Origin: Karstenula rhodostoma CBS 690.94 | Lineage: Eukaryota; Ascomycota; Dothideomycetes; Pleosporales; Didymosphaeriaceae | Assembly: GCA_010093485.1 (NCBI GenBank) | Contig: MU001502.1 | Location: 1,885,823-1,907,219 of the forward strand | DNA length: 21,397 nt | Direction of reading: 5' to 3' | In this document: positions 21,281-21,397 of the stretch, piece by piece | How positions within the stretch are numbered: position 1 is the first letter of the stretch | How the letters are laid out: every line of letters starts with the position of its first letter | Made by a program: the position numbers and the translations under genes | Notes under the pieces: model-generated | Told to the model about the DNA's origin: nothing | Databases searched by the model: none | Seen by the model: the letters and a program-made list of their open reading frames with translations, nothing else

Positions 21281-21397
21281 TAATACCTAATATTTTATTA
21301 ACTAATACCTAATATCCTATTAACTAATACCTAGTATCCTATTAACTAATACTAATTATTCTACCTATTAACTAATACTAATTATCCTATTAACTAA
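21281..21397 (+). repeat. 22-bp tandem array running to the window end
   Basis: Units of the form TAATACCTAATATCCTATTAAC lie at 21281-21302, 21303-21324 and 21325-21346, followed by a longer variant (21347-21372) and another unit cut by the window edge. The array may continue beyond the window. It is AT-rich like its surroundings and is not a canonical telomere repeat. Confidence 0.85.

Larger units (their letters stand above)
1..21397. other. RIP-saturated AT-rich block (whole window)
   Basis: Cytosine is followed almost only by T or C, and guanine is preceded almost only by A or G. CA and TG survive at about 28 places by eye, and CG at a few dozen. ATG is absent from the + strand as far as I can read, and the only CAT is near 15308. 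This strand-symmetric loss of CpA/TpG with gain of TpA is the signature of repeat-induced point mutation in Pezizomycotina fungi. It covers coding remnants and spacers alike, with no unmutated island longer than some tens of bases. Confidence 0.93.

Noticed and set aside
1..21397. Mitochondrial, bacterial or phage AT-rich DNA
   Set aside because: Such genomes do not lose CA and TG almost completely while keeping CT, CC, AG and GG. The long frames also recover recognisable nuclear-type helicases only if TA is read back to CA/TG.
1..21397. Short open frames between stops as real small genes
   Set aside because: No ATG starts exist on the + strand and essentially none on the - strand. The open stretches are fragments of longer RIP-mutated frames or chance.
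1..21397. Retrotransposon or DNA transposon genes, or a Starship captain (DUF3435)
   Set aside because: I looked for reverse transcriptase, integrase, DDE and tyrosine recombinase patterns in the main frames and recognised none. A search of de-RIPed sequence could still find one.
1..21397. Telomere repeats (CCCTAA/TTAGGG)
   Set aside because: These words occur only singly and scattered (for example ACCCTA near 310 and 5290). There is no tandem run.
1..21397. Regional centromere
   Set aside because: RIP-mutated AT-rich DNA also forms centromeres in some fungi, but the TLH-like gene favours a subtelomere. Sequence alone cannot exclude it.
1..21397. tRNA or rRNA genes
   Set aside because: No cloverleaf with conserved B-box (GGTTCRANYCC-like) or rRNA core sequence was seen. 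G+C-rich stems are absent.

Overview
The window is about 21.4 kb of very AT-rich DNA that looks like a nuclear block from a filamentous ascomycete (Pezizomycotina) saturated by repeat-induced point mutation (RIP). The sign is dinucleotide use. CA and TG are almost gone on both strands (I count only about 28 by eye), CG is scarce, and TA, TAG and CTAG are everywhere. I find no ATG on the + strand and one on the - strand. In-frame stops in the old genes are nearly all TAA or TAG, as expected from CAA, CAG and TGG. No gene here can be functional, so every protein-coding call is a pseudogene read through its stops. I read remnants allowing CAx or xTG to be the original of TAx or xTA, for example N-K for former D-E and Y for former H or C.

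Layout. At 1-480 I see no gene. At about 480-2520 (-) there is a long unrecognised coding remnant. At about 2700-7060 (+) lies a remnant of a RecQ-type helicase resembling the telomere-linked (TLH) family, possibly with a C-terminal part in another frame to about 7800. Positions 7800-8850 are mostly featureless, with one hairpin. At 8852-10142 two arrays of ~50-bp units lie in opposite orientation around an ~830-bp core. At about 10150-14860 (-) lies a remnant of an SNF2-family ATPase/helicase. At 14860-15960 there is an intergenic stretch with direct repeats and a possible promoter. At about 15963-20543 (+) lies a remnant of a UPF1/NAM7-like SF1B helicase, with an 18-residue repeat near its N-terminus and an Asn/Ser/Gln-rich C-terminus. 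From 20534 to the end there are tandem repeats of 82, 41 and 22 bp.

The striking content is three unrelated classes of helicase-like gene (RecQ, SNF2, SF1B) side by side in one uniformly mutated block. A TLH-type RecQ gene suggests a subtelomere. The uniform damage across genes and spacers suggests the whole block was once multicopy. Each long frame stays in register for 4 kb or more, so decay was by substitution with few indels. In all three helicases the motif II Asp-Glu appears as Asn-Lys, which is the RIP product. I see no transposase, reverse transcriptase, tyrosine recombinase, tRNA, rRNA or telomeric repeat tract. Family calls rest on helicase motifs read by eye. Gene ends are approximate because true start and stop codons cannot be told from mutated ones.
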